Shown: positions 1-8,037 of the stretch, piece after piece
How positions within the stretch are numbered: position 1 is the first letter of the stretch
How the letters are laid out: each line of letters begins with the position of its first letter
Assembly: GCF_002008365.1 (NCBI RefSeq)
Contig: NZ_MRDL01000025.1
Coordinates: forward strand, 124,381-188,380
DNA: 64,000 nt
Source: Rhizobium leguminosarum bv. viciae USDA 2370
Lineage (GTDB): Bacteria; Pseudomonadota; Alphaproteobacteria; Rhizobiales; Rhizobiaceae
Direction: 5' to 3'
The notes under the pieces: model-generated
What the model saw: the letters and a program-made list of their open reading frames with translations, nothing else
Databases searched by the model: none
Told to the model about the DNA's origin: nothing
Translations under genes and position numbers: made by a program

Positions 1-192
1 GGCCGGGTTGCGGCCAGCGCCTCGGCGCTCTACGCCAAGAACCTCGTCACCTTCCTCGAGACGATGGTCAACAAGGAAACCCGGAGCGTCGTCGTCAATC
101 TCGACGACGAGCTGGTCAAGGCGACGATGCTGACCTATGCCGGCGACGTGGTTCATCCCGCCTTCGGCGGCGCGAAGAAGGGAGACATCTGA
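1..192 (+). CDS. pntAA: NAD(P) transhydrogenase subunit alpha part 1, C-terminal fragment
   Basis: This is the last 63 residues of an open frame that enters from the left edge. It ends in a stretch typical of the nucleotide-binding alpha-1 subunit of proton-translocating transhydrogenase (ASALYAKNLVTFLE, then GDVVHPAFGG). The protein binds NAD(H) and works with the membrane subunits encoded next to transfer hydride between NADH and NADP+. Its TGA overlaps the ATG of the following subunit gene in a TGATG junction, which supports translational coupling. The split into three polypeptides is the usual alphaproteobacterial arrangement. Identity rests largely on the two clear downstream partners. 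Confidence 0.85.
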   Translation, partial: GRVAASASALYAKNLVTFLETMVNKETRSVVVNLDDELVKATMLTYAGDVVHPAFGGAKKGDI

Positions 193-590
193 TGGCCAGT
201 GAAGCAATGGACAGAGCGCTGGAGCAGCTCGACCAGGCGGTGACCGCCGTCATCACGGCGGCGGCCCAGGCACCGGAAGCGGCAAGTGCTGCGACCGGCG
301 GGGCGATCGATCCCTTCGTCTTCCAGCTCGCCATCTTCGTATTGTCGATCTTCGTCGGCTATTACGTCGTGTGGTCGGTGACGCCGGCGCTGCATACGCC
401 GCTGATGGCCGTCACCAATGCGATCTCCTCCGTCATCGTCGTCGGCGCGCTCCTGGCGGTCGGCATCTCGACCAGCGGGCTTGCGACCGGTTTCGGCTTC
501 GTGGCTCTCGTGCTCGTCTCGGTGAACATCTTCGGCGGCTTCCTCGTCACGCAGCGGATGCTTTCGATGTACCGCAAGAAGGACCGGTGA
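192..590 (+). CDS. pntAB: NAD(P) transhydrogenase subunit alpha part 2 (membrane)
   Basis: 132 residues with three membrane segments at about residues 41-63, 71-93 and 100-121. The motif TPALHTPLMAVTNAISS after the first helix is the hallmark of the small membrane part of the alpha subunit. With PntB it forms the proton channel in the inner membrane. The N-terminal 40 residues are Ala-rich, as is usual for the linker to the soluble alpha-1 domain. The start ATG overlaps the stop of the upstream gene, and only 6 bases separate it from pntB, so the three genes are one operon. Confidence 0.95.
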   Translation: MASEAMDRALEQLDQAVTAVITAAAQAPEAASAATGGAIDPFVFQLAIFVLSIFVGYYVVWSVTPALHTPLMAVTNAISSVIVVGALLAVGISTSGLATGFGFVALVLVSVNIFGGFLVTQRMLSMYRKKDR

Positions 591-596
591 GGACTG

Positions 597-1991
597 ATGA
601 CCAATATCGCAGCCTTCCTCTACCTCGTCTCCGGCGTGCTCTTCATCCTGGCGCTGCGCGGCCTGTCGCATCCGGCCACCAGCCGCAAGGGCAATCTCTA
701 CGGCATGATCGGCATGGGGATCGCGATCCTGACGACGCTGGTGCTGGCGACCCCGAATTTCGGCGGCTTCGTGCTGATCATCCTTGGCCTTGCCATCGGC
801 GGCAGCGTCGGCGCCTATGTCGCCCGCACCATCCCCATGACCTCGATGCCGCAGCTCGTCGCGGGTTTCCATTCGCTGGTCGGCCTTGCCGCCGTGCTGG
901 TCGCGGCCTCCGCGCTCTACACGCCTGCTTCCTTCGGCATCGGCGAGATCGGCCACATCCACACCGAGGCGCGCATCGAGATGGCGCTCGGCGTGGCAAT
1001 CGGAGCGCTGACCTTCACCGGCTCGATCATCGCCTTCCTGAAGCTTGACGGACGCATGTCCGGCAAGCCGATCCTGCTGCCCTACCGGCATGTGATCAAT
1101 GCCAGCCTGCTGGTGCTGATCGTGCTCTTCATCATCGGGCTTGCCGTCACTGAAAGCCATTTCGACTTCTGGGCCGTCGTGGCGCTGTCGCTGGCGCTCG
1201 GCGTTCTGCTGATCGTGCCGATCGGCGGGGCCGATATGCCGGTCGTCGTCTCGATGCTGAATTCCTATTCGGGCTGGGCCGCGGCCGGCATCGGCTTCAC
1301 GCTCGGCAATCTGGCGCTGATCATCACGGGCGCGCTCGTCGGTTCTTCCGGCGCGATCCTCTCCTACATCATGTGCAAGGGTATGAACCGTTCCTTCGTC
1401 TCCGTCATCCTCGGCGGTTTCGGCGGCGAGACGGCGTCCGGCGGACCTGACACATCAGACAGGACGGTCAAGCTCGGCTCGGCCGAGGATGCGGCTTATC
1501 TGATGGCAAACGCATCGAAGGTCATCATCGTGCCGGGATATGGCATGGCGGTCGCCCAGGCCCAGCATGCGCTGCGCGAGCTCGCCGACAATCTCAAGAA
1601 GAACGGCGTCGAGGTGAAATATGCGATCCACCCGGTGGCGGGCCGTATGCCCGGCCACATGAACGTGTTGCTCGCCGAAGCGAATGTTCCCTATGACGAG
1701 GTTTTCGAGCTCGAGGACATCAACTCGGAATTCGCCCAGGCCGACGTCGCCTATGTCATCGGTGCCAACGACGTCACCAATCCGGCGGCGCGCGACGACA
1801 AGACCTCGCCGATCTACGGCATGCCGATCCTCGACGTCGACCGGGCAAAGACCTGCCTCTTCGTCAAGCGCTCGCTCGGCTCGGGTTATGCCGGCATCGA
1901 CAATACGCTGTTCTACAAGGACGGTACGATGATGCTGCTCGGTGACGCGAAGAAGATGACCGAGGATATCAACAAGGCGATCGCGCACTGA
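597..1991 (+). CDS. pntB: NAD(P) transhydrogenase subunit beta
   Basis: 464 residues, the normal length. Residues 1 to about 270 are a multi-helix membrane domain, and the C-terminal 180 residues form the NADP(H)-binding domain. In the latter VPGYGMAVAQAQ is the dinucleotide-binding turn, and MPGHMNVLLAEANVPYD and YKDGTMMLLGDAKK are conserved NADP-site loops. The protein couples proton entry to reduction of NADP+ by NADH, supplying NADPH. A GTGAGGA ribosome site lies just before the ATG. A strong hairpin terminator follows, so this is the last gene of the operon. Confidence 0.96.
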   Translation: MTNIAAFLYLVSGVLFILALRGLSHPATSRKGNLYGMIGMGIAILTTLVLATPNFGGFVLIILGLAIGGSVGAYVARTIPMTSMPQLVAGFHSLVGLAAVLVAASALYTPASFGIGEIGHIHTEARIEMALGVAIGALTFTGSIIAFLKLDGRMSGKPILLPYRHVINASLLVLIVLFIIGLAVTESHFDFWAVVALSLALGVLLIVPIGGADMPVVVSMLNSYSGWAAAGIGFTLGNLALIITGALVGSSGAILSYIMCKGMNRSFVSVILGGFGGETASGGPDTSDRTVKLGSAEDAAYLMANASKVIIVPGYGMAVAQAQHALRELADNLKKNGVEVKYAIHPVAGRMPGHMNVLLAEANVPYDEVFELEDINSEFAQADVAYVIGANDVTNPAARDDKTSPIYGMPILDVDRAKTCLFVKRSLGSGYAGIDNTLFYKDGTMMLLGDAKKMTEDINKAIAH

Positions 1992-2003
1992 TCGACGCAG
2001 ATA

Positions 2004-2030
2004 CAGCCGCCCTTCGGGCGGCTGTTTGAT
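2004..2030 (+). terminator. intrinsic terminator after pntB
   Basis: A 9-bp perfect stem (2004-2012 pairs with 2016-2024, CAGCCGCCC against GGGCGGCTG) with a UUC loop and a short T-rich tail lies 12 bases after the pntB stop. It would end the pnt transcript. The convergent DUF992 gene ends 50 bp further on. Confidence 0.85.
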
Positions 2031-2079
2031 TCATGCGGCAGGCCACGGCAGTCTGCCTTGGCCGGGCCGGCCGCTTTCG

Positions 2080-2562
2080 TCAGGTCTCCCCCGGCACGAG
2101 CGTCATCTTTTCGACGCCGATCGCCAGGTTCAGGCCTTCCTGAGCCTGGACGTTCAATGGCTGCAGCATGAAGGCCTTGTTATTGCCGCCGGCGATGACC
2201 TTGGCGCCGGCCCCTGCACCGATGCTCGCATCGGCACCGATCCCGTAATATTCGCCGGCAAGGGCGAATTGCGGAATATCCGTCCCGGTCTTTGCCAGCA
2301 CCTGCCAGATCATGACGCTCTTGCCGGTCTGACCGATATCGAGGCCGAATTTCTCGATTTTGCCGGCATAGACCGCCTTGGCGCCGCCGGCCGCCGGCGT
2401 ATAGGTGCAGATGAGGTTCTTCTGCGAGGTGACGATCAGACCTTGGCCGCCATCCGATCCGCAGACAAGACGGCCAAGCGTGACATAGTTTTCCGCGCCC
2501 GCCGGGCTCCCCCAGGCAGCGGCCGTCAGTGCCGCGGCTGCGATCATCGTTTGCTTGAACAT
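2080..2562 (-). CDS. secreted DUF992 family protein
   Basis: 160 residues from the ATG at 2562, chosen because AAAGGAG stands just upstream; the frame stays open further upstream but without a ribosome site. A signal peptide (MFKQTMIAAAALTAAAWG...AGAE) is followed by a domain with LGRLVCGSDGGQGLIV, a Cys near residue 60 (NLICTYTP), and glycine/alanine-rich strands. This matches DUF992, a periplasmic family of unknown function common in Rhizobiales. Its two cysteines may form a disulfide (inference). It lies downstream of the sensor kinase on the same strand, with a repeat fragment in between. Confidence 0.75.
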   Translation of the reverse strand: MFKQTMIAAAALTAAAWGSPAGAENYVTLGRLVCGSDGGQGLIVTSQKNLICTYTPAAGGAKAVYAGKIEKFGLDIGQTGKSVMIWQVLAKTGTDIPQFALAGEYYGIGADASIGAGAGAKVIAGGNNKAFMLQPLNVQAQEGLNLAIGVEKMTLVPGET

Positions 2563-2634
2563 GGTCTTTCTCCTTTGGAACGACCTGTCCGAAACGGGTG
2601 GAGGTAGCGAATGTTCCGGGCGCGGATTCAAACT

Positions 2635-2665
2635 TAACGCGTCTGAAGAGACGCGCGGCGCTCTA
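2635..2665. repeat. RIME-like palindromic repeat fragment
   Basis: An imperfect palindrome (GCGTCTGAAGAGACGCGC then GGCGCTCTA) that also occurs near 4340-4380, 48140-48174 and 52070-52106. It resembles the rhizobial intergenic mosaic elements. Its terminal CTA is the complement of the stop codon of the sensor kinase gene, so the repeat supplies that stop. Confidence 0.6.
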
Positions 2666-4318
2666 TTCCCGCTCCAGCGTGGCGCGCTGCGCCGTCAGTA
2701 CCCATAACAGGCCTTCGGGCCGGAAATCGATCTCAACCGTGCCGCGAAAGGCGGAGGCGGCATGGGCTTTGATAACGGTCGTGCCGAAGCCCGAGCGCGA
2801 TGGCTGCTCGGTGACCGGCGGGCCGCCTTGCTCTTCCCAGGTGAAGCGGAGCAGGGCATCCGGCTTGTCTTCCTCCTTGAGGTCGCGCCATGCGAAGCGG
2901 ACCCGGCCTTGCGGTACGGAGAGCGCGCCGTATTTTACCGAATTGGTGGCGAGTTCATGCAAGGCGAGGCCGAGATTCTGCACGGCATCCGGCTTCAGCA
3001 CGAAGTCTTTGCCGCTGATGTCGATCTGCTCGCGCGATTGCGGGAAGGCCTGCAGATGGATGTCGACGACCCGCCGCAGCGACACGCCTCCCCATTGTTC
3101 GCTGGTCAGGAGCTCGATCGAACGCACCAAACCCTCGAGCCGGTCGGCGACGGCGGCGCGGAAGGACTCGACGCTGTCGGACTGCTTGGCGAGCTGGCGC
3201 ATCATTGCCTGGGCAAGCGTCAGAAGATTCTTGGTGCGGTGGACGAGCTCGTGCATGACGAAACGCAGCCGGTCCTCGGTCTGGCTACGATCGAAAGAGG
3301 CATTCGAAAGGGCAATCGCCACCTGGTTCGCCTCGATGACGCTGGTCTCGACTGGCGAGACGATATGGCCTTCGCCCATGCGGTTCGCCATGTCGGCGAT
3401 ATCGCGGATGGTGGTGCGCACCTGTCTTGCGACGGCATAAGCGCCTAGCACGGCGACGAGCACCAGTGCCACGCCGCCGATGATGAGGAAACGCCAGGTG
3501 CTGAGGATCGATGCCTGGGCGATCGGTCCCCAGATCACCGTCTTCCACGACCAACCGGGAATTTGGGCATAACCGAGGAGCATGTGCGGCAGGATTGTCT
3601 CGTCTTGGAAGACGCCGCGGGACACGGTGAGCGCCGGCAGAATGCGCGGGTCGAAGGGCGTGCCGGGTTCGAGGTTGGCAGGGCCGGTGGCCGCGACGAC
3701 GTGGCCGCTCTCATCTATGACGGCGGCCGACCAGCCGGGCGCAAGGCCCTCGGTGGTCACGAGCTTGCCCAGATCCTTGGCGTCCTGCGTGATGATAAGG
3801 GCCGCGACCGGATCATTCTTCCGTGGCAGGGTGACGTTATAGACCCATTCGCCGCTGGTCCAGCCGCGAAAGACGTCTGATGCCTCGATGCGACCAGAAG
3901 CCATGACCGCTTCGAGGGCTGTCATGTTCGCCGTCTTGCCAAGCGGCGTGCCGAACGCCCGACGCGTGTTCAACAGCTGCTGGCCGGTGCGGTCGACGGC
4001 AATGACGAAAAGCGTGTTGTCTCTGAGGGCCGTTTCCGTGCGCTCGTGGAAGGAGGCGAGATTGCCGTTTTCAAGCTCGGGCGAACTCGAAAGCAGCCGC
4101 AGGGTCGTCGCCATGTCCTGAAGCTGGCGGTCGATGATGCGTGAAAGGGCAAGCGCATCCTGGGCCGTCTCGCGCTTCAGCGTCGAACGCTGGTTGTCCT
4201 CCAGCTGTAGCAGAAGCAGCGCCACGAAGGCGAAGATCGGCAGTGCGATCGCCACCGCCATGGCGACGAGGTAGGTTCCGATCGAGGCTTTCGGAAAGAA
4301 CAGCGCGACGATCTTCAT
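2663..4318 (-). CDS. membrane sensor histidine kinase, HWE family
   Basis: 551 residues from the ATG at 4318 (a TTG three codons upstream is an alternative). A first membrane helix lies at about 15-38 and a periplasmic sensing region at about 40-270. A second helix (FLIIGGVALVLVAVLGAY) lies near 277-297, followed by a HAMP-like linker. The kinase core shows MHELVHRTKNLLTLAQ (phospho-acceptor His near residue 360), LALHELATNSVKYGALS (ATP-binding Asn), WEEQGGPPV and SGFGTTVI. The HRxKN box, the HELATNxxKYGALS box and the late Trp-x-Glu are diagnostic of HWE kinases, common in Rhizobiales. No response regulator is adjacent. The signal is unknown. Confidence 0.9.
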   Translation of the reverse strand: MKIVALFFPKASIGTYLVAMAVAIALPIFAFVALLLLQLEDNQRSTLKRETAQDALALSRIIDRQLQDMATTLRLLSSSPELENGNLASFHERTETALRDNTLFVIAVDRTGQQLLNTRRAFGTPLGKTANMTALEAVMASGRIEASDVFRGWTSGEWVYNVTLPRKNDPVAALIITQDAKDLGKLVTTEGLAPGWSAAVIDESGHVVAATGPANLEPGTPFDPRILPALTVSRGVFQDETILPHMLLGYAQIPGWSWKTVIWGPIAQASILSTWRFLIIGGVALVLVAVLGAYAVARQVRTTIRDIADMANRMGEGHIVSPVETSVIEANQVAIALSNASFDRSQTEDRLRFVMHELVHRTKNLLTLAQAMMRQLAKQSDSVESFRAAVADRLEGLVRSIELLTSEQWGGVSLRRVVDIHLQAFPQSREQIDISGKDFVLKPDAVQNLGLALHELATNSVKYGALSVPQGRVRFAWRDLKEEDKPDALLRFTWEEQGGPPVTEQPSRSGFGTTVIKAHAASAFRGTVEIDFRPEGLLWVLTAQRATLERE

Positions 4319-4765
4319 CTGTCGCAATTCAAAATGTTACAGCGCCCTTTGCGCCTCTGAAAAGACTCGCGGCGCTGTAATGCGCGTGGCCCGCAACGGT
4401 TTTCGCTTGCGGCCAGGACAGCAAAGATCCGCATCTCTCGCAAATCGCCCCCAACACGTGTTCGACCGCTCGATAGCGGGCTATCGAAGCAGGTCCATGT
4501 TAGGGGGAGCAAGAGCAGGTTGCAACATACTATGACAGGCATCGACGACGACGGACGCTTTTTCGGCGTCTCGTCTTAATGTCGGTGCGCCGCCTTTGCG
4601 CCACGTCGCTTCCACTGCCTGGCGTGGCACGATATCACCTCGATGATATCCAGAGCCGGAAGATTCGATTGAATCATCAGGGCCTTTGCCGGCGTCCGAT
4701 GGGTGGTGCGACCGGCAGGTGGCGGTTGCGGGCCGCCCGATGCTCAGGGCCGCCCAATTATATCT
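4319..4765. other. intergenic region with one repeat
   Basis: No gene is supported here. A RIME-like palindrome (about 4326-4380, ACAGCGCCCTTTGCGCCTCTG with the partner CGCGGCGCTGTAA) lies immediately upstream of the sensor kinase start. Further on, GGGCCGCCC occurs twice as a direct repeat at 4730 and 4747, just downstream of the TPR lipoprotein stop. Promoter elements of the kinase must lie in or before the repeat. Confidence 0.6.
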
Positions 4766-5635
4766 TTAGCCGGCTGGGGCGACGCCGACGCGGGCAAGGC
4801 CGTCGCGAGCCGGCTGGTATTTGGGGTCGAGGCCGATCGCGTGGCGATAGGACCGGGCGGCCTTTGCCTTGTCGCCGCGGCGTTCGTAGACGAGCGCCTG
4901 GTTGGCCCAGGATTCGGCGATGTTGCCGTTGAGCTCGATCGCATGATTGAAATCGGCAAAGGCGTTGTCGTCGTCGTTCAGCGCAATATAGGAAATGCCG
5001 CGGCCATTATAGGGCTCGGGTGAATTCGGCGCGAGCGAGATCGCTTTCGAGAAATCGTCGATTGCCTTATCCTGCTGATTACGCTTCTGATAGATCAGGC
5101 CACGATTATGATAGGCGCGGCCATCGGTGGTGCCGAGCTGGATCGCCTTGTCGAAGTCGTTGAAAGCCTGATCGTCCTGGCCGGCCATCCGGTAGACATT
5201 GCCGCGACCGATATAGGCGACATCGTAGCTCGGATTGATCTGCAGGGCGGCATTGTAGTCGCCAATCGCCTGGGCCTGCTGGCCCATATTGCGATAGACG
5301 AGAGCGCGGTTGGCGTAAGCCTGGAAAAACCGCGGATTGATCTGCAGCGCCGTGTTGAAATCGTTCAGCGCCGGGCGGAACTGGCCGGCGCGGCCATAGG
5401 CGGAACCACGGACGTTGTAACCTTCCGGATCCCTCGGATTGGCGTTGATAACCGCCGTCAGGGAAGCGATATTCTCTTCCGAACCCTGCGCCTTATCGAT
5501 GCGGATCACGGCATCCGAGGTATTGGTCGTCTCGCAGCCGGCGAGGCCGAACATTGCCGCCAGCGCCAAAGCGGGCAGGAATGCCGTTTTCTGCAAGCGC
5601 AAAGCGCGGGACGGATTGAAGGTGTTGACAGCCAT
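4766..5635 (-). CDS. TPR-repeat lipoprotein
   Basis: 289 residues from the ATG at 5635; the frame extends upstream, but those residues (MWRGRW...) lie before the signal peptide and look non-coding. The signal sequence ends in a lipobox (FGLAGC, lipid-modified Cys about residue 34), so the protein is an envelope lipoprotein. The rest is about six tetratricopeptide repeats with the pattern A-Y/N-R-G-x-Y-x-x-x-G/N-x-x-x-x-A-I-x-D-[FY]-x-x-A-I-x-L-N-P. Such proteins act as scaffolds; the partner is unknown. It follows rpsU on the same strand by 134 bp and may share its transcript. It resembles NlpI-type TPR lipoproteins in organisation only. Confidence 0.85.
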   Translation of the reverse strand: MAVNTFNPSRALRLQKTAFLPALALAAMFGLAGCETTNTSDAVIRIDKAQGSEENIASLTAVINANPRDPEGYNVRGSAYGRAGQFRPALNDFNTALQINPRFFQAYANRALVYRNMGQQAQAIGDYNAALQINPSYDVAYIGRGNVYRMAGQDDQAFNDFDKAIQLGTTDGRAYHNRGLIYQKRNQQDKAIDDFSKAISLAPNSPEPYNGRGISYIALNDDDNAFADFNHAIELNGNIAESWANQALVYERRGDKAKAARSYRHAIGLDPKYQPARDGLARVGVAPAG

Positions 5636-5769
5636 TCGGGCTCGCTTTCCCCATGCGGCATATCCGGTGCGCGGATATGCGATCTTCAGCGGCAAACTAA
5701 AAAAGCGGCGGCGAACCCATCGCCCCCGCCACAATGCATCTGAAAACGTCGAAAAAACGACGGAAACGC

Positions 5770-5982
5770 TCAGCGTGCAACCAGACCTTCGCGCTGGGCG
5801 CGCTTACGGGCCAGCTTGCGAACGCGACGAACGGCTTCGGCCTTCTCGCGAGCACGCTTCTGCGACGGCTTCTCGTAGTAGTCGCGCATCTTCATTTCGC
5901 GGAAAATGCCTTCGCGCTGCATCTTCTTCTTGAGAGCGCGGAGAGCCTGATCAACATTGTTATCGCGGACAAGTACCTGCAC
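5770..5982 (-). CDS. rpsU: 30S ribosomal protein S21
   Basis: 70 residues starting at a GTG (5982), giving the standard S21 N-terminus ([20 protein letters not shown]). The ribosome site AAAGGA stands 11 bases upstream; an earlier GTG at 5991 sits too close to it. The Arg/Lys-rich C-terminus ([19 protein letters not shown]) contacts 16S rRNA near the platform and helps initiation on leadered messages. Length and sequence are typical of Rhizobiales. It is a monocistronic or two-gene unit with the TPR lipoprotein. Confidence 0.95.
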   Translation of the reverse strand: MQVLVRDNNVDQALRALKKKMQREGIFREMKMRDYYEKPSQKRAREKAEAVRRVRKLARKRAQREGLVAR

Positions 5983-6160
5983 GAGAATCACGTTCCTTTG
6001 GTTGGTTGATGCCGGAGGCGGCGCAGCGGCCAGAGGCAAAACAATAACGTTCGCGCGGCCGGGGCCTTGCGATTGGTGATGCGAAATAGCAGATTGGGTA
6101 CGGGAAGTCTAGACGGGATATGGGCGGCGGCGGAAAAATCACGCTTCGCCTGATATCCGG

Positions 6161-7762
6161 TCATGATCGGGCCGGTTCGGGCGCAGCTTCATCCAGCGCG
6201 GCAATTGCCTCCTTGAGAGCGGTTCTGACCCGGAGGCGGTCGGCAGGCTCCAGCCGGCTCATATCCAGATGCAGGTCAAGGCCCGAGAGATGCTCGCTGA
6301 GAACACGGCTCTTGTGGTCCGCACCGAGGGTCAGCCCATCCACTGCATAGGGCACGATCTCGCGCTGTATGCCCTTCATCGTGATCGGCGGCAGCGGATG
6401 GGCGTCGACGATTTCGTTCACCAGCGCAAAGGTTTCATAGCTGATGACAATCTCTCCTCCCTGGGCGATCGATTGCAGCCGGGCTGCGAGATTGGCCTCC
6501 GCCCCGATGATCGTATAGTCCATGCGGTCGCTGCTGCCGAAATTGCCGACGTTGCAATAACCGCTGTTGATTCCCATGCGGACGACGAAAGGCTCTTCTG
6601 TGCCATTTCTGCGCCATCTGTCCTTGAGTTCGCCGAGACGGCGCTGCATGTCGACGGCCATGCGCAAACACGCTTTCGCGTCCTCCTCCGGCCCCTTGGT
6701 TTCGGGATCGCCGAAGAAGACCAGCATCGCGTCGCCGATGAACTTGTCCACCGTGCCGCCATGCTCCAGGGCAATGTTCGACATCTCGGTCAGATATTCG
6801 TTGAGCATCTCCGTCAGGGCTTCCGGCTGCAGACGCTCGGTGGTCGCCGTGAAATCCTTGATGTCGGAGAAGAAGATCGTCAGACGCTTGCGCTCGGTAT
6901 GGACGACCACGTCCTTCTGCCCGGAGAAGATGCTCTTGTAGATCTGCGGTGAGAGATAGCGCGAGATCTTCAGGGAAACGCTGGCGAGGAATTCGTTCGC
7001 CGCTTCCAGATCCCGGTTGGCGCTGTGGATGGTGCGCGTCTGCTGCCGCTGGAGCACAATGAAGCTGATGCCGATGAAGGCGACGAAAAGGAAATAGCAG
7101 AGCAGGTATTTGAAGGCGAAGACGTTGCTCGCATAGGGCTGCCGGATGATGACTTCCTGAATGCCGCGCACATCGCCCACCTTCCAATCGGTCTTCGGGC
7201 TTTCGGGATGGCCATTGTGGCAGGCAACGCAGGCCTGGCCCATGACGACAGGGGTGATGAGCCGCAAGGTATCGGTCAATCCGACACGGGTGAGGTCGTT
7301 CAGCGTCTGCTGCGGATTGGCGCGCAAGGCAGCGAGCGCATTCTTTTCGAAGTCGTCGAGCTCGTGGGATGCGCGGCTTTTGAACGGCAGGTCGGAGACG
7401 AAACGGTAGGTGATATTGGCCTGCTGCTCCTTGATGACGTCGCCGAGCTCCAGGGAAAGCGTGGCCGGCAGCGGGATGGCGCCTGGAATATTCGCATAAT
7501 TGTGAGAGACGACCGTGCCCTCAGTCGTGCCGTTGGCGTGAGCGGCCAGAACGCGCCCCACGACATTCGTGGAATAATAGGAGCGGATGCTCGATATCAG
7601 CGAGCTCATATCGCGGGCCTGGCGGCGCAGGGTATTTCCCGAGAGATCGCTGATATCAAGCCAGACGGCGAGCGGCAGGCCTGCGAGCATTGCCAGCACG
7701 ACGACAATCAGCCAATAGCCGCTGCGACGCGCGGCGGTTTCGGAAATCACGGCGACCTTCAT
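6161..7762 (-). CDS. class III adenylate/guanylate cyclase with DUF3365 heme-like sensor
   Basis: 533 residues. Membrane helix 1 lies at about 17-37 and a periplasmic domain at 40-215. The latter carries a c-type heme attachment motif CVACH (Cys178, Cys181, His182), as in the DUF3365/Tll0287-like family. Helix 2 lies at about 217-238. A coiled linker leads into a class III cyclase domain with FFSDIKDFT (metal Asp300), FIGDAMLVFFGD (second metal Asp344), MGINSGYCNVGNFGS and YTIIGAEANLAARL. It should make cAMP or cGMP in response to a redox, gas or light-type signal sensed through the heme (inference). It is divergently transcribed from the CHASE2 cyclase next door. Confidence 0.9.
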   Translation of the reverse strand: MKVAVISETAARRSGYWLIVVVLAMLAGLPLAVWLDISDLSGNTLRRQARDMSSLISSIRSYYSTNVVGRVLAAHANGTTEGTVVSHNYANIPGAIPLPATLSLELGDVIKEQQANITYRFVSDLPFKSRASHELDDFEKNALAALRANPQQTLNDLTRVGLTDTLRLITPVVMGQACVACHNGHPESPKTDWKVGDVRGIQEVIIRQPYASNVFAFKYLLCYFLFVAFIGISFIVLQRQQTRTIHSANRDLEAANEFLASVSLKISRYLSPQIYKSIFSGQKDVVVHTERKRLTIFFSDIKDFTATTERLQPEALTEMLNEYLTEMSNIALEHGGTVDKFIGDAMLVFFGDPETKGPEEDAKACLRMAVDMQRRLGELKDRWRRNGTEEPFVVRMGINSGYCNVGNFGSSDRMDYTIIGAEANLAARLQSIAQGGEIVISYETFALVNEIVDAHPLPPITMKGIQREIVPYAVDGLTLGADHKSRVLSEHLSGLDLHLDMSRLEPADRLRVRTALKEAIAALDEAAPEPARS

Positions 7763-8037
7763 TCTTCTCTCGAAAAAGCATCCGATTTTCGATCGTTACA
7801 AGAACATTTCGCCGCGCACCGGGCAAGGTCGAAGCCTCGTCGTCCAGGCAAAAGCCGGGTGAAAACTGGAGGCGTAGCCGTATTCATGGCGCTTCTCCGC
7901 CGCCCGGCGGAGGTGACCGAAAGGAGAGTGCCCCGGAACGCAGGTGCGAATGGCATTTGGATGGAAAGCGGCGTAGCCTGTCCGCCGGCAGGTGCGGGTC
8001 GCCCTGCCGGCCGTGGGAGGGGACACCCGGTGAGATC

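Noticed and set aside
153..1160. Long minus-strand frame opposite the pnt genes, and similar long antisense frames opposite sox, glg and tct genes
   Set aside because: These are shadows caused by high third-position GC; the sense frames carry clear conserved domains.
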